Positions 21,018-33,927 of a stretch of 64,000 nt of DNA are shown piece after piece. Position 1 is the first letter of the stretch. The number at the start of each line of letters is the position of its first letter. Made by a program: the position numbers and the translations under genes. The DNA comes from Knoxdaviesia capensis (taxonomy: Eukaryota; Ascomycota; Sordariomycetes; Microascales; Gondwanamycetaceae): contig LNGK01000010.1 in NCBI GenBank assembly GCA_001510575.1, forward strand, positions 124,001 to 188,000, given 5' to 3'. The notes beneath the pieces were generated by a model. The model saw only the letters and a list, made by a program, of their open reading frames with translations. It was not told the DNA's origin and made no database searches.

Positions 21018-23822
21018 CTAGGTGATCGCGTTGGCAGAGATGACGATGCGTGCACTCGATGTTTCGGCAGCATAGAAAATGGTAAGGACTTGGCCGACGT
21101 GGACTTCACGGAAAAGGTAGCGCCGGCCGGCACAGGCGGAAATGAAAGCAGACCCAGTGCCGCGAGTCGCGCACCGGCCAGACAGGTCGGGGACCGCAAT
21201 CCGGAGGTCCAGAGCTGGCAAGGGCTCGCTCGGCTGGAGAGTTTTGGGAGGGGGGGCGTGAAGATCGGAGGGCGTGTCGGCAAAGAATAAAAAGAACGAA
21301 GCCGGAGCAACGTTGGTGAGGAATGAGATACTCTGTTGTATCGTCATAACCCCGGAGAATGACCGTGGGGGGCTCGGTTCGTAGTTGTGGGTCGGGTTTC
21401 CGGCACACCGCGTGCACCTCATTTCGGCGCAGTCTATACACCTCTTCAAGCCGGAGGCACGGTCGGGCAGACCCGCGCCGTTGCAAGGGCAGTATGCCCG
21501 AGCCGCCGGGAACACCGACGAGATGATATTTCGGCACGTGAGGTCGTACAACCTTTCGCCTGTAGCTGGCCAGGCCAGCTGAACCGGGTCACAAAGGTCC
21601 GGCCTCCAGTAGCCGGGGGGGCGAGCGACGAGAGCCTTGTACTGGTCCATATACGGGGTTGCAGGCTTGGGGAAGATCTGCGGCGCATTCTCGCGGACTG
21701 CCACAATGGCAGCCAGGATTGCAGCCCCGATGACCGTCGTGGTCATCGCATTTCCCCCCAAGTCCTGCAGCTGGGCATGGGTCTCGATCGACGGAACAAT
21801 CCGATCAATCATGAGACCCTGCAACGCAAGAATCTCCTCGCCCATCACGGGCCGCCCCTGGTCCGTAATGATCAGATCACCACTGGGCGTCAGGCAGGGC
21901 GCGACTCCGAGCTGGCCGAGGGATCGACCGACGTTCTGTGAAGCCTCGACCGTGAGCGTCTTGTGCGCCATATCCATGCCCTCTTTCTTCTGGTGGAAGA
22001 GGTACATGATATCCAAGAGCTGACGCGGTCGGTCGACGTAGGTCTGCATGACCTCGACCCACGTCATCTCTCGGGGCACACAGACGCCACGCGGGTCGCA
22101 GCCAGCGTACGGGAACTCGTCGGGGAGGTCCTCATTCTGCCGGAACGCAAAGTGGCGGAGCTCGCACATTCTCGCGTCAACGGCCTTCTTCCACCCTCCG
22201 TGGCCATACCCCGCGCGAGCCGCAGTAACCAGCGGATTGGATGCGCTAAGGACAAAGTGCTCAAGACTCGCGGCCGGCTCGGCGAGGAGGGAGAACAGCG
22301 AAGCCCAGCCGTTGACGACAGCCTCAGCGGTTCCCGCTGTGGCCGGTGTGTTGGTGGAGGTGACTCGAACTTCGGTCGCACTGGGGAACCGTGCCAGGTC
22401 GACGGCGATCAGGTACCCACGCAGACGAGTCTGCGGGATACCATAGCTCCGTGAGTCGACCCGAAGGTGACGAGCAAGATACCCGATGCGGCCAAACCAG
22501 TGTTCCTCCATGACCTTCCACGGTGCATTCAGGACGTTCTCGACCAGAACGACCGGCGGGCGCCAACGGTTTATGTATCGCAGTCCGGCAATGAAAGTCT
22601 GCGTCGACTCTCCGGTTGCCTCCTGCGCTACTCGCTCCAAGTAATTGTCCACACTCTCGCTGCCCAGGCTGGAAACACCACTAGGGGGGCCAGATCCGCT
22701 ATCATCACCCTGGCATACGTGGCCAACCTTGGCGAAGGTGGCCACGCGGGACGACCGCACGTTGAGGTTTGAGAAGTCGACGCACGACGACCCCATGACG
22801 AGCAACTCGAGGTCGCCGTAAGCGACCTTCGAGTAGAACCCATCTGCAGTCATGCTGTTCAAGAAAAGAAAAGGTTCGTATTAGCTGAGTGTCCTTTGGC
22901 AATAACGATAAGAGGTGCAAGCCTGTGTGTGTGTGCGTTTGTTGCATATGATGAAGAAATGTCAAAGGAAAGGGGATATACCATGGTCAACCCCGCCACA
23001 AGCCATACTCCATGCGTCCTTTATCTTTCTAGAGCAACTACCTTGCCGTCTTTCGACAGCAAAGCAGTGTCTATATATATATCGGGCATCTGAAGACGAC
23101 CGAAAAAAAAAAAAGGAAAGGAGGAAAAAAACAAAGGATCTCGTGGAGGAGGAGAAGTATTTATAGGCATTATTTTGGTGCCTTAGGGTTTGAGTGATTG
23201 TGCCATTTGAGGTAATCCTCCAAAATAATAAATCTGCACCACTTGATAAACAGACTTTGTTTCTTTTCTCACACCTTGTGTATCCAAGCACGTGATGGTA
23301 TGTATATGGCAATATACATAGATCAGGTACATCTGTAAACATCTCGGAGATATAGCAGAAAGAGAAAGTGAAGGAGGTGTCATGGCACAACACACACACA
23401 CACATCCAGAAATGAGAAAATGGGGGGAACACAAAATACACTTACGCCTCGTCGTTGCTCGCCATCTCTGTCACATTCCGGAAGATAGGACCTGCCGGCT
23501 TGGCGTTTCGTCTGATAAAGGCCTGCTTGAACGTTTCAATCTCCGCCGAGAACACATGGTCGAACGACAGCAGGCGAGGTTCGCCCAGGCCCACAGCCGC
23601 ATCCTGGAACTCGCGCAGGGCAAACAGCGGCGCCTCGGTGCCCGAGCACATCGTAGCAATGCGCAGGTGGACTCCCTCCGGCGAGGACGTCGTCGTGAAG
23701 CCGCGCTCAAGCACCTTGCGCAGCATCTTCGTGAAAATCTTGCGGATCTCCGCCGCCGATGTCGTCGGGAGCGAGCCGTGGTCGTCGTGCACCGGGATCG
23801 GGGACATGTTGGAGGAAGACAT
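21018..23822 (-). CDS. DNMT5-like DNA cytosine methyltransferase part, ends at in-frame TAG
   Basis: N-terminal part of a DNMT5-type cytosine-5 DNA methyltransferase. Exons 23822-23446 and 22854-21018 join in phase 2 (donor GTAAGTG, acceptor TTGAACAG) and give 737 residues before TAG. Motif I is IATMCSGTEAPLFAL, motif IV is the DNMT5-style GSSCVDFSNLN with the catalytic Cys, and motif VI is VLVENV. Motif VIII-like YGIPQTRLRGYLIAV and a C-terminal Cys-rich finger ending GNPTHNYEPS follow, as in the family. The last 60 residues (LFREVHVGQVLTIFYAAE) resemble a BAH-like segment, which in the family would run on into the SNF2 part. I therefore read this and the downstream frame as one interrupted gene. 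No chromodomain is visible upstream of the ATG. The start is uncertain because an acceptor-like CTATCTAG lies just upstream. Confidence 0.85.
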
Positions 23823-25501
23823 CTTTTTGAGCTCCACAAACCTAGATAGACCAAATGCAAGTTACTGTCAGAGATGTCTATCCCATATCAATCTCCATGA
23901 AAAGTCGTAGTTTGGGAGGTTCAGTTTGGAAATTCTGAGATGATGATCCCCAGGGCAGAAAAGCTCCTAAGCATCATAGCACTCAAGGACCAATAATGAA
24001 GTCATAGAGATATACTATAGTAGGCGGAAACTAATACATCTCAAACAATCATGAAAACTCAAATGAATCAAACTTACTTGATGGACAATGCTGTCTGAAA
24101 GGGTGGGTAAGCTATTGCGCTGATAGTCAAATAAACTTTAAAGCAGAAACTTGGGATGAAGAAGAGAAGAAGAGGAAGAGAAAAAAAATCAGGATCCAGA
24201 TAGAGAGAAGGCTTGCTTTTGTATTCAGGAATCCACGAGAAGGCTAAATTGATTATTGTGAATATGAAGCTATCGCGAGTTTGCCTTTGGAGTCGTTGAA
24301 TGGAGATCATGCATGGCGTTTATTCATTCAGGGGTAGAACTCCGACCGTTGATATACTCCCCTCTCCGACATGATATGTAAATGCCTATCTAAGATCCAT
24401 TGAGTTCCCCTTCTAGACTGAGCTTTATCAAGTCGATTGAAAATCAGAGAAGTCATTGAGAGGAGTGATCATCTTTGCGTCGAGGTGAGACCCTATATTT
24501 CGAACTTGAACTGCAGAACATCCTTGACATGTATGTCCCTCTGACTAGATACTGAGATTACTGCCAACACAGACCAAAACCAACCTTTTGGGGGGAGACA
24601 TAAAGTATCCGCTGTCTGTTATAGATGAGGAACTGTCTGCATCAAGTCAGTTGTCTCTCCAGTTTCCCTCTGCTCTGGATGTGACACTGCACAAAGTGCC
24701 CAGATGCAACAGCGACTATTTAGACGTGTCACTCACCCCTAGAACCATTGAATTTTCTCATACTGCCCGAAAGAGTTTCGTGAAATGATGTATTGCCACC
24801 TTATAAACTATATCATGATTTTCAATCAGCGACCTGCCCCTTACCAGCAGTTAATCACCAGTTGGTACTCCGGAGGCCCCGGATAGGGGTAACCCTAACC
24901 CTAGAATCATGTCAGCATCACAACACCGGCAGTCGAAAATACTTCTCCCGCAGCCGGGAACCATGTCCCTCGTTCATCATAGCGACATTCATCCCCGCAA
25001 CCAAATATACGGATGCATCTCAGCCTTCTTACTTACACACTCCACTCGCGAGGAACTCTACTCAACGCAGCACGACCCGTTCCCCGATTCGCGTTCGCGT
25101 GTACGGATGGCTGCTTATCAGAAAGCAAACGCGCTGACTCTGTTCTGCGCATTGTCCGTCTTTCGGTGATTTTGGTATCCCAGCAAGGTGTCATGTCCAT
25201 TGAAATTTTTTTAATTTTGGTTATTTTGTTACCGAGAATCAAGAACCGCGCATACGCCCTAGCTCGTTCTTAACTTTTGGTTCACAAACGACGACGAGAA
25301 GCAAGAAAAAAAAGAGGAAAAAATAAAACCCTTTAGTAACATGTCTCCGAAGATGACTGTCCGACCCCCGTTCGCCATTGTTCCGACCATGACCGTGTTT
25401 TTGCCATGATAATCGTTGAAATGGAAATGCACAAAAAGTGGAAAGAAAAACGATAGCTGCTTTTTTTGATTTGGTTTATTCGTTTCAAGACAGGAATGCA
25501 A
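23823..25501. other. upstream region of DNMT5-like gene and 3' region of eL42
   Basis: On the minus strand a leader intron is plausible: donor GTAAGTTTG just below 24076, acceptor CTATCTAG at about 23845. An open frame in the proposed leader exon (24310-24074) would stay in phase with the methyltransferase, but its hydrophobic, low-complexity content looks untranslated. From 24300 to 25250 I see no gene. A telomere-like motif lies at 24890. Confidence 0.4.
24890..24904. repeat. short telomere-like motif
   Basis: The sequence TAACCCTAACCCTAG contains two and a half copies of the fungal telomere unit (TTAGGG on the other strand). It is far too short for a telomere. It may be a telo-box type protein-binding site or a chance or repair-derived insertion. 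Confidence 0.6.
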
Positions 25502-26771
25502 TTAGAAGACAAGAGCGGCACCCTTGGTCTTCTTGTCACCACTATAGCAGGGAAGAAAAATCATAGGTCGTTAGCAGACTGAATCGGAACTGGGGATGTT
25601 GATGGCCTTGCCAACATGACGTCTGGCATGTTTCTTGAAGATGATGGGATAACATACCCAAGCTCGAAGTGCTTGCAGCGCTTCAGGGCCAGCTGGCACT
25701 TGGTCTTGCACTTGACGCATTCCAAACGCAGCACAATCTTCTTTGTCGTCTTGGCCTTCTTGTGGACTGTAGTTGGAAACTATCATTAGTACATGATTCG
25801 GGGTAAACTGCCAGTACAGCAGCAGAGCTTAGAACAGGGACTTGTACGTACAGATAGGCTTTGTCTGACCACCGTAACCGGACTGCTTCCGGTCGTATCT
25901 CCGCTTTCCCTGGCTATAATGAGAGTCAGTATGTGCCGGTCAACGCGTGGGCTTAGGTGCGCAACTGAGGAGTTACGGTAACTCGAGGGAGTTGAACATA
26001 CGCGAATAGCGAGGCCTATAAGTGACAAAGTTAGTATGATTCAAGCAGAGAGTATTTGAACAGATGATCAGAGGATGAACATACCTTTCCAGCCTTGTAC
26101 TGGGTGACCTTGTGCTGGGTGTGCTTGCGGCACTCTGCATAGACAATAGTGGGTTAATATACATGGCTGAAGAGCTTCCGCATGCCATTTCCCCGGGGAT
26201 GTTGCAGGTTGAAAACTAACCCTTGCCCTTGCAGTAGGTGTTCCTTGTCTTGGGAATGTTGACCTGTTTGTTGATTAATCGTTAGTCGGGAGGTCGTCTC
26301 TCAGCTTGATTGCATCACCCATATGATGTCAAGAACGGTAGAGCCAGTTCAGCTCAGCCGTGAGGGAGAGGGACAGATATATGAGGTTGACCGCGACTAG
26401 GTGATCCAAGAGTCACCGAAAAGAGAATTCGAGAGATAGACACATTGGTGTGTCTGGGCCTAATGGCGTTGCTGTTGTCGCGCTTTGTCGCTGAACTTTG
26501 AATGGTGAAAAGAGCGCGGGAAAGGCGTTTGTCGATACGATTCCCGGTCTGAATCTGAGAAGAGTTCAAATCAGGGTATCGTGAATCATCGATCTCGATC
26601 GTTCGTGCGTGTGCGGTTCAAGTTCTCGGCGATGGCTCTTGGATCAAAATCTCGTCGCTGTCGGGCTTGAAGTATCTCTATTCTCTGTCTCTCTCTCGGT
26701 CGGCGCAGCCACGGCTCCCTCAAATGAAAATGAATTCGTCACGGAAGGGCTCCATCAGAAAAACGTACCAT
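25502..26771 (-). CDS. RPL42: 60S ribosomal protein eL42 (L44/L36a)
   Basis: Component of the large ribosomal subunit near the E site. Seven exons on the minus strand: 26771-26769 (ATG only), 26263-26221, 26134-26085, 26015-26002 (14 bases), 25913-25852, 25766-25658 and 25541-25502. All phases close to 106 residues, the family's normal length. The protein opens VNIPKTRNTYCKGKEC and ends GDKKTKGAALVF; the paired Cys motifs (C12/C17 and LECVKCKTKC) form the zinc-binding site. Residue 56 is Pro (QTKPIFHKK), the form associated with cycloheximide sensitivity in yeasts. The first intron is about 505 bases, long for this window, and follows the start codon directly; long first introns with regulatory roles are common in fungal ribosomal protein genes. 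Confidence 0.96.
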
Positions 26772-29700
26772 TTTGACTGTAATGAATCGAAGGCCGACTT
26801 TGTGTTTGAGGAGGGGGATAAGGAAGGGGAGGAAAGATTGAAGAACAAGCGGAATAGTAGGTTCTAAAGGAAAGTGAAAGATTTGGGCCCACTTTCACAC
26901 AAAATTCGAGATTCGACGTTTGTGGGCATAGCCTAGGGTCACGTTTTTCCACCGATTGGGGCTATTTTTCGACCTGGCTTGTGGCGTTCGTGCGAAAAAG
27001 TGCGCACTAGCCACATATGCTGAGTCACCACCACCTTTCGCGCCATGATCTCGACAGACCGAAAGTAAATACACGTTACAAGCCCCACCGGATCGGTAAA
27101 ACGTTGGCAAATAGCATGGCAAACGACACACGGCAGTTTTGTCTCTAGACGTCAGCGCGCCTTCTCCAACTCCCAACTCCCAACGAAAAAAGATATTTCC
27201 AAGAAAAAAACGCCCCCAAGCCTGTCCGAGATCGGTGTTCAACAAGGCAAAGAATTTAGAGTAACCAACAAAGACCAAATAAAACAAAAACGCATAACCG
27301 TACTACTTTCTATCGGACCGCTAGAAAGGGGCGCAGTTTCGTTTTGGAGAAGGGGACACCGGAGCGAAAGCAAACACGCGAGTGTGTGTATGGAAAAGCG
27401 GTCAGTGTAGCACCTGTCTCACTGTCGTCACAAGCTTACTTCACACCGAAATTTCACGTAAGGCAAGACAGATACTACGGTGTACGGGATGCTGTGTGCA
27501 TGTGTAGGTACCGCCTATGCCGGACGGACATGTGGGTGGGTTGGGGGGAAGGAGATCGGGATACCAACGCCAGGGCCTCCGGCTCTCAGGTCCGGTGAAG
27601 CGATGGGGCAATCGGAACACCCATCATCGCTCTAACTAGATACGCCCAGTGCCGAAATAGCGTTGATGGAACTAATCGATGGAAGATATCGTCGGATAAC
27701 GGCAAAAGATATCCATCTATTGGATAGCTGGACAGTTGCCGTTGGTCTTGACTATTAAGTTATTAGTACGTAAAAACACCCGCTTTACCCCCGTGCCCAT
27801 TCGTCAGATCCCCGAATGTTGGGGACGACAAATTTCCCGTTCCAGACACACGCCCACGCAGGAGAGAAACACAAGGGTGGCAAGTTTTAGTTTTACCAAA
27901 TCGTTGGATGTTGAGATAAAGATAGAGACCGTCCACCTATCATCGTCAGGCTGATCCCGACTTCTTCCTCACGTCGGAATGGTGTGGTGATGCCCTTTTT
28001 CTAGCTTGCTTTGAGATCACGGACAGAAGGGTTGGGCTTTAGCCAGCAAAAACTTGGGTGGCCTTCACCGAGACCGCATCACAAAAGTAGCCGACGGCCT
28101 AGGCCAACTTCCGACCGATTTTTTTGCCGTGGCGCGCGCGCCCGCTGATATTTGCCTGTTGGGGGAACTTAGGAAAACGAACATGATAATACCAAAGCCT
28201 AGACGGTATGAACCTCAGCCGCCGCTGGCACATTGGAATGTACCGTTGGATTCAGTGGAAGGGCGTACAGGATGTGGACCCCGATGGCAAAAGGAATCAT
28301 CATACGTGGGTGTGAGACCGCCGCTTTGTCTCCCTCTTCCTGGCGGCGATGCCACGCCACGATTAGAGAAGTGGCAGTTCCCGGATAAAGCATCATGACG
28401 CTGAAAGGGATATCCACACTTGCCCGGACACGACAGAGTCCTTTGATACATCTGGGAGCCGGGGCTCTTATTCACCGGAGGCCACCAATAGAAGGATCCA
28501 ACTGCAATTGTACGCAGCCGATATAATGCACAGTGAAGGCTATATGCCTGCCATATGATTTCATCATTGCCATAATCTCAATGCGAAGTAACAGGCGGTT
28601 CTTGGACCACGAGAACTGCGCCGAGTTTACTTGCAGCCAAAAAGAGCAGCAAGAAAGACACATTGACAGGTCGCGGCTTGTATCGGGATCGGCTATATGG
28701 CCCAAAATAGAAGCTCGTATCGTACATTACCTTGTCGCCCTCACAGCCAACGACACAAATTCGAGTGGGCTTGTCGTTTTTGCACATGTTGAAAGGGACA
28801 GGCAGATTGGAACTGCCAATTTTAGAAGCCATTGCCCAGTTGACGCCCCTCGTAGGTGGTGTTAGGTGGTGGGGGTTTCGGGGTTGGAAGCTGCTGGTGA
28901 ATGTAACAAAACTATGTTCCTGCGAGGCAAAGAGTTGTACCTGTGAGTTGTAAAGACCGGATTCCGTGGTTGGGCCTAGATGGGTCCGACAGGTGGTAAC
29001 TGATGTTGGGGTCCAGGTCTTAGTCCTCCTGGTGGTACAGGAAAAACTGACTGACTATCACCAGGCCAGGAGACACGGTACCCCGATTCAAGAGAAAGAT
29101 CAAGTGATCTTTCAGCGGTTCCTAAGATATTTCCTGACCTTGTCCTTTTGCCGTCCTCGTGGTCTCATCGTTGTCAAAGGAAGCCGTAAAACCAGGAATC
29201 TCCAGGATGACGGCGGGCGCAAGGCACGCCCGCAAACATATATCTCTCCGTGAACCAGAATTCAAAGCGCTGGCTAAGATATGTAAGATATTTTAGAAAA
29301 AAAATTCTTTTGCCATGAACGCCAGGTGGTGTATGATTTGTGTCCTATAGCAAGTAGCCTGTCGTCGGGAGAAGGTCGCAGAGTCAAAATGGTAATAATC
29401 CTCGCGGAAATTGTGTTGTATGAGGTGCGGTAAGCTTTGTGAACTGAATCGTAAGAGCGCGGAGTAAGACAGTGGGAGATCTAGACGCGAAGTCATTGAA
29501 AGCGTGTGGATAGCCATTTTGAACACCTGCGGTTGGCAAGTGATACGTGTCTGACTGGTAAAAAGCCGGACTATAGCGCCAAGAGACACTCCCAGGTGGA
29601 CTTTCGTCGATATTGGGAAAATCCCGTGTTGGAGTTCTCAGATAGAATGCTCGCTTTGTTGTTTTTGGTCTCTTGGGCAAGCCAACAGATGTATCAAGCA

Positions 29701-31358
29701 GCAAGTCTATGCGAGGCCCTTGAAAAACACAAGAGGGCTGCACAATATAGCAATTGTCCAATGAGGGAGAGGCAATGGCTGCTGATACATGCGTCCTGCA
29801 ACGTCAGACGCATCCACGCGGGGGATATCAGTTGAATAGGTCACCGGCATCGGAGGCGGGCAATTGATAGCGCGGCCGGCGGCGGCCGGACCTGTGCCTA
29901 GGAACATTGTATGTTGGTGATCATTGTTTCAACCGTGAGGAGCCAGTTCGTATTTCAAGAGAGGATATCTGGTATCATTACACGTCTGACAGTGCTGAGA
30001 GAGGCAATAATACTGACCTGAATAATACCGACAAGTGCCGTAACGCATGGAATACAACGGTCTCCTTAACGAGCGGAAAGAAGAGAAAGAGAAGGCCAGC
30101 ACGAGCCATGCTTGTATTATAACTCGGGGCCAGCCTGACTTATAACTTAAGTCTGGGGAAGATTGACTAGCTTATATTTGGCCAGACAGGAAGGGCCTTT
30201 TCCATTTCAAGTGATAACGACAAAAAGTAACAGAGCTATCGTATACAGGTGTTGTAGTCCATGATAAGAAGCACGCGTTGTACGAGCTCCGGAAAGGTCA
30301 GCAAGAGCAAGGAGATAGCCCCGTATGATCAACATGCACGGGAAGGAAGTGCGGGAATAGTAGCTTAGAGACAACATGAGGACTCTGTACATATGCTTTC
30401 ACAAGACCGGGCCAATATTGATGCCGGTTGTCCTTGTTCTCTTTGTTGGACGGCAAGCCGCCCTCATGAGAGAGTGCTGGAGGGGTGTGCCGTGGAGCAA
30501 GTCCTAGACGGATGGGTTCACATTTTCGGGCTGATCCAATGCAATTATGAAGAACTGCACTTACTAGCCAATCATGGCATTCTGATAAGAGTCGCAAGTG
30601 GCCGCACCCATCTCCTCCATCTTGCACAGGTAAATGGAGAACCATTCTCGGCAAAAGGAACGACGACAACCATGAGATGGGATGGAGTAGTTTCCCCGCC
30701 GCCCCGCCTTGCGCATGTTAAAGCAAGTGAAATTAAGGGTCACACACTACTCTGCACTGTACAGTACAGTATGTACATATCGATGAGCTATTCTGGGCAT
30801 TTTGTCTCCTGGGATCACAAACGGGGCAGTGGGACCTGAACGACAAATGGACAACAGTCAGACGAGATTCTCAAGCGTCTCCTGTTTTTCGACAACAACC
30901 AACCCCGCGTTGGGTCGCCGAAACACAGGTTTGTGACCAGACAGACATTGCTGTTTCTCTTCGTGTCTGAATGTGACACGCGAAGAAGAAAAAAAAGAAG
31001 AAAAAAAGGAGAGAGCAAACTTAACACCGTTCATACGCGGCCCACAGTTTCCGTTATCTAGGAACACCACCTCCTCTCTCCTCTTTCTCTTCGTTTCTCT
31101 GCTTCCTCTCTACCATCCCACCCACGCAGCCGAGCCCAAGGTGTAACAAGCGAATAATACGTGTTGAAAATTTTTACTCCATAGGATTTGGGATGGATGG
31201 GATTGGGGCTGGCGGGGGTACCATAAGAGCGGGATATAAAACAAAGTCCAGTGCATCACAGGTGAAGGAGGGGTGTGGGATAAAAAAAGAGAAATAGGGC
31301 GGGATCCAATATATTTGGGGGGTTACATGCTAGAGTTCTTAGGTCGGGAGAGAAAAAC

Positions 31359-31361
31359 AGA

Positions 31362-31395
<34 letters not shown>

Positions 31396-31396
31396 A
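31359..31396. repeat. (GA)n microsatellite
   Basis: A GA run with one interrupting C at about 31374, followed by an A tract. Located in gene-poor sequence. Confidence 0.95.
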
Positions 31397-33908
31397 AAAA
31401 AATAAAAGCGGGAAGCGAAAGAAACCAATGGAATCGTGCGCGCATAGAGGTGCCGAGACCATTTCTTATTTTTTAATTTATGTTTGCACGGGATGCTGAG
31501 TTCTTCTCGCATTTAACAAAGGATCCCGAGCCCAAATATGTATATGAAGAGAAGGCTGAAAAGGCAAGTGATTAAGTTCGGGTTTTGCATAGGTTGCGCT
31601 CTGCTCCCAAGTCAAGCGTGAGAGGTTTGCTCGTGGCTGTTGATCATCATCATGGTGGGGTGGTTCTCGGGTCCACCCACCACTGCCCATTGCAATATAT
31701 CGATTTGCGCAAGAATAGCCAGCCCAGTTCTCAAGCTAAGCTATCGTTTGACTGGACCTGTTATGTTTTAGTGCAACAATTTTCAAGATTGAGGGCAGAG
31801 AGCAAATCGCAGAGCTTGCTTTGATACCGACGTCTGTCAATGGAAGTTTCCGTCTCAAGACGAAGTCGAGTGAGGGATCAAATGTTTGGCTGGCCCTCAC
31901 AGCTGTGCCAGGAAATGCGGGGTAAATTAAATACGTGTACAGGGCTCTTCTTTTCGTTCACTGGGCCGACCAAGAAACGCTGGATATATGAGGCATTACT
32001 GCCGATGTTTCTCATCGATCCAACTGGGCCGGGCTAGCTCTACAGTGGAATGTTGATATTGCGTCCATCCTAATTAGAGCTCGAAAGGAGGGATTTGAAC
32101 AAGTGTTGAGGGGAAGCTTTCTCTCTGTCTCTTCTAGCTGCGCCATCAAAGGATCCCCTCCGCGCACAACATGCGTGTTATATGTAGGTGTGAGGTGCAG
32201 GCCATGCAGATAACTGTGCAGAAGGTTACTGGTTGTCGGCTTGGCAGCTGCCCGCCGAAGGTTTGCCCAGTGTCCGCCGGGCTCAGGCCACTTTCTTTTC
32301 TCATGTTGATAGACGACAACACAGGAGAACCTGAGAAACATACCCCTCCCACCCCGCTTCGCCTTTTCGGCCCCTCCACGGGGCTCGCTGCACCACGGAA
32401 GATCTTCCCCTCTTGTTCATCGTGCAGATAAGACACGTTACCTGTCGACAACCAAGTCAACTGGTCGATAGAGGCATGCGTGCAGGCTGGTCACCGGTGT
32501 CCACGGTGATCAATGAATACACTCACTAATATCATCATCATTGGATAGATGGAGATATGCCTAGTGGACCTTTTTGATGGATATATTGTTCACAAATGGT
32601 TTAACAAAAGAAACCAGCTCTGTCCCATGCTCACAACTTCTCGGCCAAAAATGAATCCCCAAACCCTTGGCACTAGTGGCTATAGCACGGGAGCATATCA
32701 TCGAGGCTGGGTGGGAGGGTGGTGTCTGGTCCTAAATGCATCGTGGGGGGAGCCAGAGACGGGAACAAATTTTGGCAGGGAAACCCAAAAATCACCTTTC
32801 ACACTTGGAGAGAGCTATCTTTCTCCCTCCATTCATTTTTGTACTTTGCTTTATTTCTGCCTCGATGACCCATAACATTTTAGAGGCATTTCAACACGAG
32901 ACGAACGAGTATTGGCGAATATCACAAGATACACCCCGACAACCGAGACATGAAGTGGTGAGAGTCATTCACATCACGAATCTTTCCCAGTAGCAGAAAG
33001 CAACCCCACACTAGGCATGTCCGCGCTGAAAGAACCGGCGAGGAGAAAAGAAAGTCATGCAGATAAATATGCAACAGCAAGGCAGCAAAAGAAAGAGGAT
33101 CTACTCAAGATTTGCCACGACTACACGCAGGTTCAAGGGGCAGAGACCTGCAGCAGGCCCGTCTTGGAGCTCGCTTTGGAACTTCGGGTTGTGCCCTCCC
33201 ACGCTGCCCCCAGCTCTTGCCCCCAAAAGCACGGAGCACTGACACTTGTCACGGTGGGTTGTGAATGCCGCATCCCGGATGCGCCATATAAACGTTCAAT
33301 ACGGGGGGTTCTGCTCTTCCTTCTTCCTGGTTTACCAATTTCTTGATGTCGTGATCGAGGTAATATGACCCAGAGAAAACAGACATCGAGAAATAGGCGC
33401 TGACCCCCCAAAAAGAAAGTCGGACAATGAAGGGGTATCAGACCAGCCGTTGTTCTTCGTGGAAATGCCGCAGCAGAAACCTTCCTTGGAGCCCTCGTGA
33501 AACCGATGTACTGGACTGTCCCCACGACCCAACCTTCCACCCCTCCAAGGCTGTACAACTGGTACGACTTTATAGCCAGGGTCTGGTCTTTGCCTCTTTT
33601 CTTGCCCGCGTCTGGTACCAGGCATATAAATAGCGATGTGGGGTTTTTCTCTGCCCGTTGGCTTTTGTTGGCTTCCACAAAGCCGCGAGAGCTCGGGCTC
33701 CGGAATTTTATTCTACTCGTGCCCAGTTCATTTTTCAATCTCCAACCAAACAAAACCACTCAGCGTCTAAGATGTAAGCAGTATATCCTTTTTGGGTCAA
33801 CGGCGGAGGGAAGAAAGTGAAGGCTTGTTCCTTTGCGGGCGCAGATGAGCCGAGTTCTAGAATCCACAGAGGGGACAGAACCAAGCCCAAGAAAAAAGAT
33901 TTGTGTTA

Positions 33909-33927
33909 GTGTGTGTGTGTGTGTGTG
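33909..33927. repeat. (GT)n microsatellite
   Basis: About nine GT dinucleotides in an uninterrupted run, in the gene-poor region. Confidence 0.95.

Noticed and set aside
21018..21180. Intron ending at the CCTAG of the DNMT5-like gene
   Set aside because: The only GT candidates upstream (GTGCGC, GTGCAC) give the wrong phase and would delete family-like sequence.
33133..33759. 208-codon minus-strand frame
   Set aside because: No recognisable motif and random-looking composition; no splice or neighbour support.
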